A stretch of 64,000 nt of DNA from Burkholderia sp. Leaf177 (GTDB taxonomy: Bacteria; Pseudomonadota; Gammaproteobacteria; Burkholderiales; Burkholderiaceae): NCBI RefSeq assembly GCF_001424345.1, contig NZ_LMPF01000003.1, positions 53,017-117,016 of the forward strand, read 5' to 3'. A program made the translations under genes and the position numbers. Shown here one piece after another: positions 8,711-16,944 of this stretch. Numbering within the stretch: the stretch's first letter is position 1; each line of letters starts with the position of its first letter. The notes beneath the pieces are model-generated. The model worked only from the letters and a program-made list of their open reading frames with translations, searched no databases and was not told where the DNA came from.

Positions 8711-9133
8711 TCAGCCCGGACGATTTCGCATCCAGTCAACGGTATCGAAGAAAGAGGTGAGCAGGCGTTCGCGCATGGGTTCGTCGAGGCCGATGTCTTC
8801 CATTGCCCAAGCCATGCAGCGCAGCCATTGATCCCGTTCCGGCGATGCAATCGCAAAAGGCAAATGCCGCGCCCGCAAACGCGGATGACCGAACTTGCTG
8901 ATGTAGTAATCGGGGCCGCCCATCCAGCCGCACAGGAACCAGAAGAACTTGTCGCGGGAATTATCGAGCGTCGGCGGATGCAAACCGCGCAACACGGCAA
9001 ACTCGGGCTCCAGATCCATCAGGTCGTAGAACCGGTCGACGAGCGCCCGGACGCGCGCCTCGCCGCCGATGAGTTCGAATGCCGTGGGTTGCGGCGTTTC
9101 CTGCTGAGTTGCGTCGGAGGTTGCTTCGGTCAT
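8711..9133 (-). CDS. group II truncated haemoglobin
   Basis: A 140-residue globin of the 2-on-2 type. Visible marks: FELIGGEARVRALVDRFYDLM (helices A/B), FWFLCGWMGGPDYY with the group II Trp region in helix E, and GHPRLRARHLPF with the proximal His in RARH. The C-terminal part (WLRCMAWAMEDIGL) carries the conserved Trp of group II. Such proteins bind O2/NO and are linked to nitrosative or oxidative stress. The first 18 residues are polar and extra to the globin fold. It is encoded just upstream of the DUF924 gene and 19 bases after the large permease gene. Confidence 0.9.
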   Translation of the reverse strand: MTEATSDATQQETPQPTAFELIGGEARVRALVDRFYDLMDLEPEFAVLRGLHPPTLDNSRDKFFWFLCGWMGGPDYYISKFGHPRLRARHLPFAIASPERDQWLRCMAWAMEDIGLDEPMRERLLTSFFDTVDWMRNRPG

Positions 9134-9152
9134 GCGTATCTTTGATTGTGAC

Positions 9153-11807
9153 TCAGGCGTCGCGTAGGGATTGCAGCGCCGGACGCGACAGCACGCGGCG
9201 CAGGCTCAACCAGCCGCCCAGCCCCGAACAGACCACGCCCGCGGCAATGCCGGCTGGCACGAGCCACGGATTGAAATCGATGTGAAACTCGAACACGCGC
9301 GTCGCGAGCAGATAGCCGATGCCTTGCGCGCCGAGCGCCGCCATCAGCCCGCTGAGCGCGCCGACCGCGACGAACTCAGCCGTCTGCACCGAGCGCACCT
9401 GCTTGTGCGAAGCGCCCAGCGCGCGCAGCAACGCGGACTCGTGCATGCGTTCGTCGCGCGTACCGGCAAGCGCGGCGTACAGAACAAGCACGCCGGCAGC
9501 CAGCGTGAAGATGAACAGGAACTGCACAGCGCCGATCACCTGTTCGAGCACGCGCTGGATTTGCGCGAGGATCGGCGCGGTATCGATGGCGGTCACGTTC
9601 GGATACTGGCCAACTAGTCCATCGATCAAACCCTGCTGCCCCGGCGGCAAATGAAAACTCGTGATGAACGTGGCGGGCAAGTCGCTGATGGACGGCGGCG
9701 GCATCAGCACGAAGAAGTTCACCTTGAACGAATTCCAGTCGACCTTGCGCAGGCTCGTCACCGGCCCTTCCACTTGCATGCCGGCGACGTCGAAACGCAA
9801 AGTGTCGCCGAGTTTCACGCCAATGGTCTTCGCGAGCCCTTGTTCTATCGATACCTGCGGTTTGCCGTCCGTGCCGTACCAGTCGCCGCCGACCAGGCGG
9901 TTATCGCCGGGAAGCTCGGTGGTGTACGACAGATTGAATTCGCGATCGACCAGCCGTTTGGCATCGGCTTTCTCGTAGTTGTCCGGGCTCACCGGCTTGC
10001 CGTTGACCGCGACAAGACGGCCGCGCACCATCGGCGACAACGCGGCGTCGCCTTGTCCGTGCTGCTTCAAGTACGTGGTAACGCCCGCGCGCTGGTCGGG
10101 CTGGATATCGATCAGGAACTGATTCGGCGCGTCCGGCGGCGTGGATTGCCGCCACCCGGCGATCAAATCGCTACGCGTCATGGCGATCAGCAACAAACAC
10201 ATCAAACCGATACCCAACGCCGTGATCTGCAACGCGCTCGCGCCGCTGCGCCGCTCCAGCGATGCAAGTGCGTAGCGCCAGCCCACGCCCGCCCCCACGC
10301 GCTCGCTGCGCACGAACCGCGCTGCCGCCCAGAGCGCCACGCGCGCGATCACGCCGAACACGAGCAAACCGCCCGCAAAACCGCCCGCCACGATCCCGCC
10401 AAGTTTCAGCTCGCCCGCCGCGATCACGAGCAGTCCGGCAAACAACATCACGCCGACGGCGTAAGCGAACCACGCGATACGCCCTGCATCGCCGAGTTCA
10501 CGCCGGATCACACGCACGGGCGGCACGCGCGTCAGCGGCAGCAACGGCGGCACCGCAAAGCCAAGCAATAGCACGAGCCCGGTAGCCACGCCCTGCACCG
10601 CTGGCCAGATGCTGGGCGACGGCAACTCGACATCGACGAGCGTTCCAAGCCAGCTGAGCAACACGAGATGCCCGCCGAAACCCAGCACCACGCCAACCAC
10701 GCTGCCCAGCACGCCCACCAGTAAAAACTCGCCGATAAACAGCGATCGCAACGTCGCCTGACTCACGCCGAGACAACGCATCGCGGCGCAGCCGTCGAGG
10801 TGACGGCGCGCAAAACGATGCGACGCCATCGCGATCGCAACTGCCGCGAGCAACGCGGTCAGAAGCGAAACCAGCGTCAGAAAATGACTCGCCCGGTCGA
10901 TGGTCTGACGAACTTGCGGCTGGCCGTCCTGCAGCGATTCAAGTGCTACGCCGCGCAGCTTGCTGCCTTCGGCCGAAGCGCCGTTCGACCCGCCGGCCGG
11001 TTTTCCATCGACCTTGTCGCGGGCGAATTCGGCGAATTGCTTGACCTGCGCGTCCGGCCCCGCCACCAGCAGTCGATACGTCACGCGGCTGCCGAACGTC
11101 ACGAGCCCGGTGGACGCAAGCTCGTCGGCGCGCATCATCAGGCGCGGCGAGAAGCTCACGAAGGAAAAACCGCGATCGAGTTCGCGCGTGATGATCGCTG
11201 AAACCTTGAACGTGCGCGTACCGACCCGGACCGTTCCGCCTACGGGCACTTTCAGCGCATCGAGCAAGGCGGGATCGGCCCAGACGGTGCCGGGCGCGGG
11301 AATAGACGTGGCTGGAGCGTCGGGTTGACCGACCGCCGGCGCAATACGCAACGCGCCGCGCAACGGATACCCGGGCGACACGGCCTTGAGCGCCGATAAC
11401 CGGGCGACGGGCGCCGCGGTGCCGCTGCCGGAAACGCCCGCGCTGATCATGCTGGGGAAAATTGCCGTGGTCGCGGTTTCGAGCTTGAGTTGTGCGGCTT
11501 CGGCGGCAAACGATGGATCCACAGGATGATCCGCTCGAACCACAAAATCCGCGGCGATCATCTGCCGCGCGTCGCGCTCAAGTCCCTGCCGCATCCGGTC
11601 GCCGAGAAAACCAACGCTCGCCAGCGCGGCAACCGCCAGCACGAGCGCGAGAATGAGCATGGTCAGTTCGCCGGCACGCCAGTCGCGAGCAGTCATGCGC
11701 AGCGATTGCCGCGCAATCTGCGCGATGCTCAAGCCATGCCGACCTAAATTCTGTTTCGATTCCTGCTTCGAATCCGAACCGCTGCTATCCAGGCTACTGG
11801 TACTCAA
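9153..11807 (-). CDS. FtsX-like ABC transporter permease, two-domain (YbbP type)
   Basis: An 884-residue permease with two FtsX modules: a first helix near residue 50 (LTMLILALVLAVAALASVGF), a large periplasmic MacB-like domain, three-helix blocks around 300-430 and 750-884, and further helices near 440-510. YbbP-type proteins act with a LolD-like ATPase on envelope substrates; no ATPase gene is next to this one. I choose the TTG start because it overlaps the upstream DUF4126 stop as TTGA and is preceded by AGGAG with a 9-base spacer; an in-frame ATG (MTARDWR) lies 111 bases further in. The frame could extend upstream, but that would lie within the DUF4126 gene. Confidence 0.85.
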   Translation of the reverse strand: MSTSSLDSSGSDSKQESKQNLGRHGLSIAQIARQSLRMTARDWRAGELTMLILALVLAVAALASVGFLGDRMRQGLERDARQMIAADFVVRADHPVDPSFAAEAAQLKLETATTAIFPSMISAGVSGSGTAAPVARLSALKAVSPGYPLRGALRIAPAVGQPDAPATSIPAPGTVWADPALLDALKVPVGGTVRVGTRTFKVSAIITRELDRGFSFVSFSPRLMMRADELASTGLVTFGSRVTYRLLVAGPDAQVKQFAEFARDKVDGKPAGGSNGASAEGSKLRGVALESLQDGQPQVRQTIDRASHFLTLVSLLTALLAAVAIAMASHRFARRHLDGCAAMRCLGVSQATLRSLFIGEFLLVGVLGSVVGVVLGFGGHLVLLSWLGTLVDVELPSPSIWPAVQGVATGLVLLLGFAVPPLLPLTRVPPVRVIRRELGDAGRIAWFAYAVGVMLFAGLLVIAAGELKLGGIVAGGFAGGLLVFGVIARVALWAAARFVRSERVGAGVGWRYALASLERRSGASALQITALGIGLMCLLLIAMTRSDLIAGWRQSTPPDAPNQFLIDIQPDQRAGVTTYLKQHGQGDAALSPMVRGRLVAVNGKPVSPDNYEKADAKRLVDREFNLSYTTELPGDNRLVGGDWYGTDGKPQVSIEQGLAKTIGVKLGDTLRFDVAGMQVEGPVTSLRKVDWNSFKVNFFVLMPPPSISDLPATFITSFHLPPGQQGLIDGLVGQYPNVTAIDTAPILAQIQRVLEQVIGAVQFLFIFTLAAGVLVLYAALAGTRDERMHESALLRALGASHKQVRSVQTAEFVAVGALSGLMAALGAQGIGYLLATRVFEFHIDFNPWLVPAGIAAGVVCSGLGGWLSLRRVLSRPALQSLRDA

Positions 11808-12451
11808 TCGTGCTTGCTCCTGAACGGTCCGGCGGAATTGATGCGTGCACCGACGCTCGGGGCTGCGACCATGTGCTTGGCCATTCGGCCGAATCCGCCG
11901 CGCACGCCTCGCATGAGTCGCGGCAAGGCCCATCCGGCGCATAGTAGAAACGCAATGATCAGCAACAAGCACAGCAACGGCACGAACAACGCCAGCGTGA
12001 TGCCGAGCAACGCGCCGAAGTCCTCGGTGGCGGAGGCAACCCAGTTCGACACCGGTTCCGGCGATAAATTGATCAACGCGCGCGTTCCGGCTTTAGCCAG
12101 ATGCGCGGCGCCCGCGAGCGTGCCGCCGGCAAGCGCGGCGATGGTCAGGAGGGCCGGATCGGCATGACCGAACGCGCCGACGGCCAGTACAGCGCCGGCG
12201 GGAATGCGGATAAAGGTATGAATTGCGTCCCAGAGGGAATCGAAGGCGGGGATTTTATCGGCGAAAAATTCTACGATGGTCAGCGCCGCCGCCACGCCGA
12301 TCACCCACGGAGAGGCCAGAACCGCCAGCGTTTCAGGCAGATGGATCAGGCCCAGCCGCTCGAACAGCCCGGCGATGAACACCGTCAGGTAGAGTCGCAG
12401 CCCGCTCGCCCAGGAAAGCCCCGCTGCCAGCGAAAGTGCTTCAAGCATCAC
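11804..12451 (-). CDS. DUF4126 domain-containing membrane protein
   Basis: A 215-residue integral membrane protein. The start MMLEALSLAAGLSWASGLRLY with GLFERLGLIHLP is characteristic of DUF4126; about five hydrophobic segments follow (for example WVIGVAAALTIVEFFADKIP and an ITLALFVPLLCLLLIIAFLL run). The C-terminal tail is basic. Function unknown. The stop overlaps the TTG start of the FtsX-type permease, indicating coupled translation. Confidence 0.85.
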   Translation of the reverse strand: MMLEALSLAAGLSWASGLRLYLTVFIAGLFERLGLIHLPETLAVLASPWVIGVAAALTIVEFFADKIPAFDSLWDAIHTFIRIPAGAVLAVGAFGHADPALLTIAALAGGTLAGAAHLAKAGTRALINLSPEPVSNWVASATEDFGALLGITLALFVPLLCLLLIIAFLLCAGWALPRLMRGVRGGFGRMAKHMVAAPSVGARINSAGPFRSKHD

Positions 12452-12755
12452 CGTCTCCTTGCGCGCTGCTCACCCCGCGCCAGGTACCAGGACCGTCGCG
12501 GCGCTCCTGACTTTGAGTGTTCTACCCGCTGTTCGGGAACGAGCAGTGGGTGGGATATTGGACAAAACGTAAAGCGTTGGAGCCGGACGTGATCGATATG
12601 CTACGGACCGTGCCGTTAAACGCCGAACCAGCAGGCCGTTTGAACCCATTATAGCCACCGGTTGCTAACCGATGCAGCGCGCCGCGTTCCTGCATAGACT
12701 CATTAACGGCTATTCCAGCGATTGTTTGAGCGCTTGATGCAGCAAAACCTCGCGT
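12452..12755. other. intergenic region, no gene seen
   Basis: About 300 bases between the DUF4126 gene and the end of the Gdx-like exporter gene, both on the minus strand. Short frames here have no recognisable protein features. The promoter for the DUF4126/permease operon should lie in the part next to the DUF4126 start. I could not identify convincing hexamers or a terminator hairpin with a T-run. Confidence 0.5.
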
Positions 12756-13076
12756 TCAATGTCCCGACGACAGCTTCAGCCCGATCAGCCCGACCACGAT
12801 CAACGCCGCACTGGCGACCCGCGCCACCGTCAGCGCCTCACCCATCATCACGATGCCGAAAATAAAAGCGCCGACCGCGCCGATGCCCGTCCATACAGCG
12901 TAAGCGGTGCCGAGCGGCAGTTGGCGCATGGCCATGGCAAGCAGCACGAAGCTGCCGGTCGCCGTCACGACCGTGAACACCGACGGCCACAAGCGCGTAA
13001 AACCCTCGGAAGTCTTGAGACCCGCGGCCCATGCAACTTCGAGCAATCCGGCGATAAACAAAAGAAACCAGGACAT
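12756..13076 (-). CDS. gdx: SMR-family guanidinium exporter (Gdx/SugE type)
   Basis: A 106-residue, four-helix small multidrug resistance protein. It follows the SugE/Gdx subgroup rather than Emr[22 protein letters not shown] (membrane-embedded Glu in the first helix), [19 protein letters not shown] in helix 3 and [10 protein letters not shown] at the end. Gdx proteins exchange guanidinium for protons as dual-topology dimers in the inner membrane. I place the start at the second ATG, because the purine-rich GGGGA lies 6 bases before it, while it would be only 1 base from the first ATG (6 bases upstream). A two-hairpin guanidine-II riboswitch sits in the leader, which independently supports the guanidinium assignment. 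Confidence 0.9.
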   Translation of the reverse strand: MSWFLLFIAGLLEVAWAAGLKTSEGFTRLWPSVFTVVTATGSFVLLAMAMRQLPLGTAYAVWTGIGAVGAFIFGIVMMGEALTVARVASAALIVVGLIGLKLSSGH

Positions 13077-13099
13077 GGACATTCCCCATCGACAAAAGT

Positions 13100-13142
13100 G
13101 GGGCCGTCCCCGGTGTAATCGACGCGCGCGTGGTCGTCCACG
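13100..13142 (-). promoter_or_regulatory. guanidine-II (mini-ykkC) riboswitch candidate
   Basis: On the minus strand, upstream of the SMR exporter, two perfect hairpins carry the signature tetraloops. Hairpin P1 is CGTGG-ACGA-CCACG (bases 13129-13142) and P2 is GGGG-ACGG-CCCC (13100-13111). The linker is 17 bases. Two stems with ACGR loops are the defining architecture of the guanidine-II class, which typically controls Gdx/SugE genes by exposing the ribosome-binding site when ligand binds. P2 ends about 18 bases before the GGGGA that serves the chosen start. Covariation cannot be assessed from one sequence. Confidence 0.88.
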
Positions 13143-13162
13143 TGACGTGTAATGAAAGCGTA

Positions 13163-13171
13163 ATTATATCA
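13163..13171 (-). promoter_or_regulatory. extended -10 promoter for the riboswitch-exporter transcript
   Basis: The minus strand reads TGATATAAT, a perfect -10 hexamer with the TGN extension. It lies about 20 bases before the first riboswitch hairpin, so transcription would start just in front of it. No good -35 hexamer is seen at the usual distance, which fits an extended -10 promoter. Confidence 0.65.
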
Positions 13172-13323
13172 ACGATAAGAAAGCATCGCATTCGACCAAT
13201 TTGTTGAGCGTTATTGGATTCTTATTCGGAAAGCGGGCACTAAATAATATCGTCGTCTCATGGAAAGCTGGTTTAATCTAAACCCGTCAGCGCGCCATAG
13301 AAAACTTCTCAAGTGGAGTGTTC

Positions 13324-14799
13324 ATGGAATTAGATGCCGTATTGCTGTCCCGTTTTCAGTTCGCGTGGGTCATCGCATTTCACATCCTGCTGCCCGCGTT
13401 CACAGTCGGCTTGTCGTGTTTTATCGCGACACTGGAAGTGCTTTGGTGGATCACCAAACGCGACGTCTATCGGCGGCTCTCGGCGTTCTGGCTCAAGATA
13501 TTCGCGGTTTCGTTCGGCATGGGCGTGGTATCGGGGATCGTGATGCCGTTCCAGTTCGGCACCAACTGGAGCCGTTTCACCGATGCCACCGCGAGCGTTA
13601 TCGGCCCGTTGATGGGTTACGAAGTCCTCACCGCGTTTTTCCTCGAAGCCGCGTTCCTCGGCGTGTTGCTCTTCGGCCGCAAGCTCGTGCCGCAATGGGC
13701 GCATGTGCTGGCTGCGTTTTTCGTGGCGTCGGGAACGGTGATTTCCTCGTTCTGGATTCTCGCGGTCAATAGCTGGATGCAGACGCCGCGCGGCTACAAG
13801 ATCCTTCCCGACGGTCGTTTCGAAGTGACGAGTTTCTTCGACGCCATCTTCACGCCCTCCTTCCCATACCGCCTCGGCCACACGGTCAGCGCGTTTCTCG
13901 TCACGGCGGCGTTCGTGATTCTCGGCGTCGGCGCTATGTACCTTCGACAACGCCGGTCGCTGGAAGAAAGCCGCGTGATGACGAAGATGGCGCTGATCTT
14001 TCTGATGATCATGGTGCCGGTGCAGATGGTTATCGGCGATATGCATGGTCTCAATACCCGCGAACATCAGCCGGCGAAACTCGCGGCCATGGAAGGCTTG
14101 TGGGAAACAGGCTCGCGCATTCCCGCCGCCATCTTCGCCATTCCAGACCAGGAGAACGAACGCAACCGCTTCGAATTATCGATACCCGTGCTCGGGAGCA
14201 TCTATCTTACGCACGATCCAAATGGCGTCGTGCAAGGTCTGAAAGACTTTCCGCGCGAGGATCGGCCTAACGTGGCTGTCGTGTTCTTTGCGTTCCGGAT
14301 CATGGTCGGCATTGCCTTGCTGATGTTCGTGCTCGTGCTGTCCGGCATCGTGCTGTTTGCGCGCGGCAAGCTCGAAACCAGCACGCGCTGGCTGCGATGC
14401 GCCACGTATGGCATGCCGCTTGGGTTTATCGCCGTGCTGGCCGGATGGACCACGACCGAAAGCGGCCGCCAGCCATGGACCGTATATGGCCTGATGCGCA
14501 CGAGCGACTCGGTCACGCCGTCGCTGAAAGCCGGCGATGTCGGGCTTTCGTGGCTGCTCTACGTGCTGGCGTACATCGTGATTTTCGGCTCGGGATTCAT
14601 CCTGCTGCGGCGCCTCGTGCGCATCGGTCCCGCCGACGAACACCACGATACCGATCACGATCAGCTGCAACCGGAGACGCGTGCGGCGCGGCCTTTATCG
14701 GCGGCATCGGCAAGTGCTGCACCGGCAAGCGCGGCGGCTTCGGGCGTGACCAAAGCGGTCCGCCCGGACGACGTGATTCCGCCAGCCAGGAGACCATGA
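13324..14799 (+). CDS. cytochrome bd-type ubiquinol oxidase subunit I (CioA/CydA)
   Basis: A 491-residue subunit with nine or so membrane helices. His20 in FQFAWVIAFHILLPAF matches the haem b595 ligand of CydA; the central WTTTESGRQPW motif near residue 380 and GRQPWTVYG are hallmark. The Q-loop region (residues about 250-310) is short, as in cyanide-insensitive CioA-type oxidases. The Ala/Ser-rich C-terminal tail after the last helix is variable in the family. The complex oxidises quinol and reduces O2 at low oxygen. The ATG has GGAG 5 bases upstream; another possible start, GTG, lies 6 bases earlier. The stop overlaps the subunit II start. Confidence 0.93.
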   Translation: MELDAVLLSRFQFAWVIAFHILLPAFTVGLSCFIATLEVLWWITKRDVYRRLSAFWLKIFAVSFGMGVVSGIVMPFQFGTNWSRFTDATASVIGPLMGYEVLTAFFLEAAFLGVLLFGRKLVPQWAHVLAAFFVASGTVISSFWILAVNSWMQTPRGYKILPDGRFEVTSFFDAIFTPSFPYRLGHTVSAFLVTAAFVILGVGAMYLRQRRSLEESRVMTKMALIFLMIMVPVQMVIGDMHGLNTREHQPAKLAAMEGLWETGSRIPAAIFAIPDQENERNRFELSIPVLGSIYLTHDPNGVVQGLKDFPREDRPNVAVVFFAFRIMVGIALLMFVLVLSGIVLFARGKLETSTRWLRCATYGMPLGFIAVLAGWTTTESGRQPWTVYGLMRTSDSVTPSLKAGDVGLSWLLYVLAYIVIFGSGFILLRRLVRIGPADEHHDTDHDQLQPETRAARPLSAASASAAPASAAASGVTKAVRPDDVIPPARRP

Positions 14800-15800
14800 T
14801 GCTCGACCTCGTGCCGATGTGGGCCGCCATCCTGGCGCTCGCCGTATTCATGTACGTGCTGCTGGACGGCTTCGATCTGGGCGTTGGCATGGTGTTTCTG
14901 CTGCGCCACGATCCGGCCGAAAGGCAGTTGATGATCAACTCGGTCGCGCCCGTCTGGGACTTCAACGAAACCTGGCTGATCCTCGGCGGCGGCGGCTTGC
15001 TCGCCGTGTTTCCGCTGGCGTTCTCGATCATCGTTCCAGCGGTTTATTTTCCTATTCTGCTGATGCTGCTCGGCTTGATCTTTCGCGGCGTCGCGTTCGA
15101 ATTCCGCGAAGTGATCAACGCACGGAAATGGATATGGGACGGCGCATTCGGTTACGGATCGCTTATCGCGACGTTCTCGCAGGGCGTGGTGCTCGGCATG
15201 TTCATCCAGGGCTTTCCAATCCACGGCCGCGTTTTCGCCGGAACCAGCTGGGACTGGATCGCGCCCTTTCCGCTTTTGACAGGCATCGGATTGATCTTCG
15301 GTTACGCGTTGCAGGGCACGACCTGGCTCGTGCTGAAAACCGAAGGCGATTTACAGGAATGGGCGCGCGGCATGGCGAAGAAGGTGCTGTTCGGCGTGAT
15401 CGCGTTCATTCTGCTGATCAGCATCTGGACGCCGCTCAAGGACGCACGGATTTCGGAACGATGGTTCAGCTTTCCCGCGAGTTTCGTATTTGCGCCGGTG
15501 CCGGTGCTGACGGTGCTGCTTGTTTGGACATTGTGGTCTGCGCTGGGCAAGCGCCGCGAAGTCGTGCCGTTCATGTGTTCGATCGGCCTGTTCTTCCTCG
15601 CATTCACCGGGCTTGTGATCAGTTTGTGGCCGTTTATTGCACCGCCATCGGTGACGCTGTGGGACGCATCCACTGCGCCCCTTTCACAGCAGTTCCTGCT
15701 TATTGGAACGATGTTCCTGTTGCCGGTGATCGTGATTTATGTCGTCTGGTCGTACTGGGTCTTTCGCGGGAAAGTACGCAGCGATATGGGATATCACTAA
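14796..15800 (+). CDS. cytochrome bd-type ubiquinol oxidase subunit II (CioB/CydB)
   Basis: A 334-residue subunit. The signature MYVLLDGFDLGVGMVF near residue 20 and SVAPVWDFNETWLILGGGGLLAVFP near residue 55 are diagnostic. About eight helices follow. Start choices are two adjacent ATG codons behind CCAGGAG; the second has the better spacing. It overlaps the stop of subunit I and is co-translated with it. No small CydX-like frame or CydDC transporter is visible next to it, in keeping with a CioAB pair. The 3' neighbour is convergent. Confidence 0.93.
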   Translation: MMLDLVPMWAAILALAVFMYVLLDGFDLGVGMVFLLRHDPAERQLMINSVAPVWDFNETWLILGGGGLLAVFPLAFSIIVPAVYFPILLMLLGLIFRGVAFEFREVINARKWIWDGAFGYGSLIATFSQGVVLGMFIQGFPIHGRVFAGTSWDWIAPFPLLTGIGLIFGYALQGTTWLVLKTEGDLQEWARGMAKKVLFGVIAFILLISIWTPLKDARISERWFSFPASFVFAPVPVLTVLLVWTLWSALGKRREVVPFMCSIGLFFLAFTGLVISLWPFIAPPSVTLWDASTAPLSQQFLLIGTMFLLPVIVIYVVWSYWVFRGKVRSDMGYH

Positions 15801-15804
15801 AGAA

Positions 15805-16281
15805 TTACAACTTCTCGTCGGTCGCCTTTTGCAAGATCCGGCTCCACTTGTGCGCTTCGCGCCGGTCGCGCATGGGCAAGATCCATTGCGGGTTCGCGGA
15901 GTCGTCCACATCCAGCACAACCTGCCAGGCGCTTCCCGCCGAACCCGCCTCCATGCGCGCGCCGCGCAGGTCGGCAAAGATGTACATGCCGGTGCGCTCG
16001 GCCACGCGAACCTCGCACAGGCGTTTGCCCGCCGCCACTCTCACGCCACCCCAGTCGGCTTTGAGCTCATGCGTCCAGTCGCCATCGCTGGCATTGGGAG
16101 CGACCTCTTTCCACCGGAACCAGAAGTAGGCTGCAGCGGCCGCCACGATCAAACCCGCCAGGATCGCGGCGCCAACTGCAATGCCCAGGCCGAACGCCGC
16201 CGAGATTGCGTGGAAAGACCAGAACGCGCCGTAGATCACGGCCACGAGAACAACCAGTACAACGATTATCGGCATCAGCAA
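15805..16281 (-). CDS. hypothetical membrane-anchored protein
   Basis: A 158-residue protein I do not recognise. The N-terminus has two hydrophobic helices (IIVVLVVLVAVIYGAFW and an Ala/Gly-rich second span about 32-54), followed by a soluble domain of about 100 residues with many Trp and charged residues (WFRWKEVAP, WTHELKADWGG, WQVVLDVDD, AHKWSRILQKA). It may start at either of two nearby Met codons. Convergent with the oxidase operon and 19 bases downstream of the peroxiredoxin gene, likely co-transcribed with it. Function unknown. Confidence 0.65.
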   Translation of the reverse strand: MLMPIIVVLVVLVAVIYGAFWSFHAISAAFGLGIAVGAAILAGLIVAAAAAYFWFRWKEVAPNASDGDWTHELKADWGGVRVAAGKRLCEVRVAERTGMYIFADLRGARMEAGSAGSAWQVVLDVDDSANPQWILPMRDRREAHKWSRILQKATDEKL

Positions 16282-16300
16282 ACAACCTCAAGCGCGGGGA

Positions 16301-16864
16301 TTATTGTGTCTTGTGCTTCGCGTTCCAATCTTTTAACGCCTGCAGCGTGTTCGCCACGTGCTGATCCGGCGACAGGCTCGTGTATTCGTAGATCACCTTG
16401 CCATCGGGCGCAATCACGTACGAAACACGGTTCGCCATGGAATTCACGAGCGGCATGGACGCGTCGTATTGCTTGATGATCTTCGAGTCGGCGTCGGCGG
16501 CAACAGGGAATTTGCTGCGGCACTCGCTCACCGAAAACTTCTTCAGCGTGTCGATGTTGTCATGCGACACACCGATAACGGTCGCGCCCTGTGCCTTGTA
16601 TTCGTCGACGGCATCGGCGAATTCATGCGCCTCGATGGTGCAGCCTTTCGTGAACGCAGCCGGATAAAAGTAGAGCACGACCGGTCCCTTCTTCAACGCG
16701 CTTGCGAGCGAATAGTCGAAGACGTTTCCGCCCAGCGATGCCTGCGTGGTGAAGCCCGGCGCCTGGTCGCCCGGCTTCAACGTTGCGTAGGCAACAAGCG
16801 CATAAGCCGCCAACGCGGCGCCCAGCGATAAACCCAGCAACTTACCCGCAAATTTACGCTTCAT
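16301..16864 (-). CDS. exported peroxiredoxin (AhpC/TSA, BCP-like)
   Basis: A 187-residue thioredoxin-fold protein. A signal or anchor segment (FAGKLLGLSLGAALAAYALVAYA) covers residues about 4-27, so it acts in the periplasm or at the membrane. The peroxidatic cysteine sits in YPAAFTKGCTIEAHEF (about residue 75; TxxC form), and a second Cys occurs in VSECRSKFPVAAD, a position that could act as resolving residue. It should reduce peroxides at the expense of a thiol donor. ATG start with AAGGGA upstream; a longer frame exists but starts without a ribosome-binding site. Confidence 0.88.
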   Translation of the reverse strand: MKRKFAGKLLGLSLGAALAAYALVAYATLKPGDQAPGFTTQASLGGNVFDYSLASALKKGPVVLYFYPAAFTKGCTIEAHEFADAVDEYKAQGATVIGVSHDNIDTLKKFSVSECRSKFPVAADADSKIIKQYDASMPLVNSMANRVSYVIAPDGKVIYEYTSLSPDQHVANTLQALKDWNAKHKTQ

Positions 16865-16944
16865 GACAGTCCCTTCGTTCTTGATTGGCTGCTTTGCCGG
16901 GGATAGTAAGCATGCACACAATACAACCGTCCGGCGAGACTACA

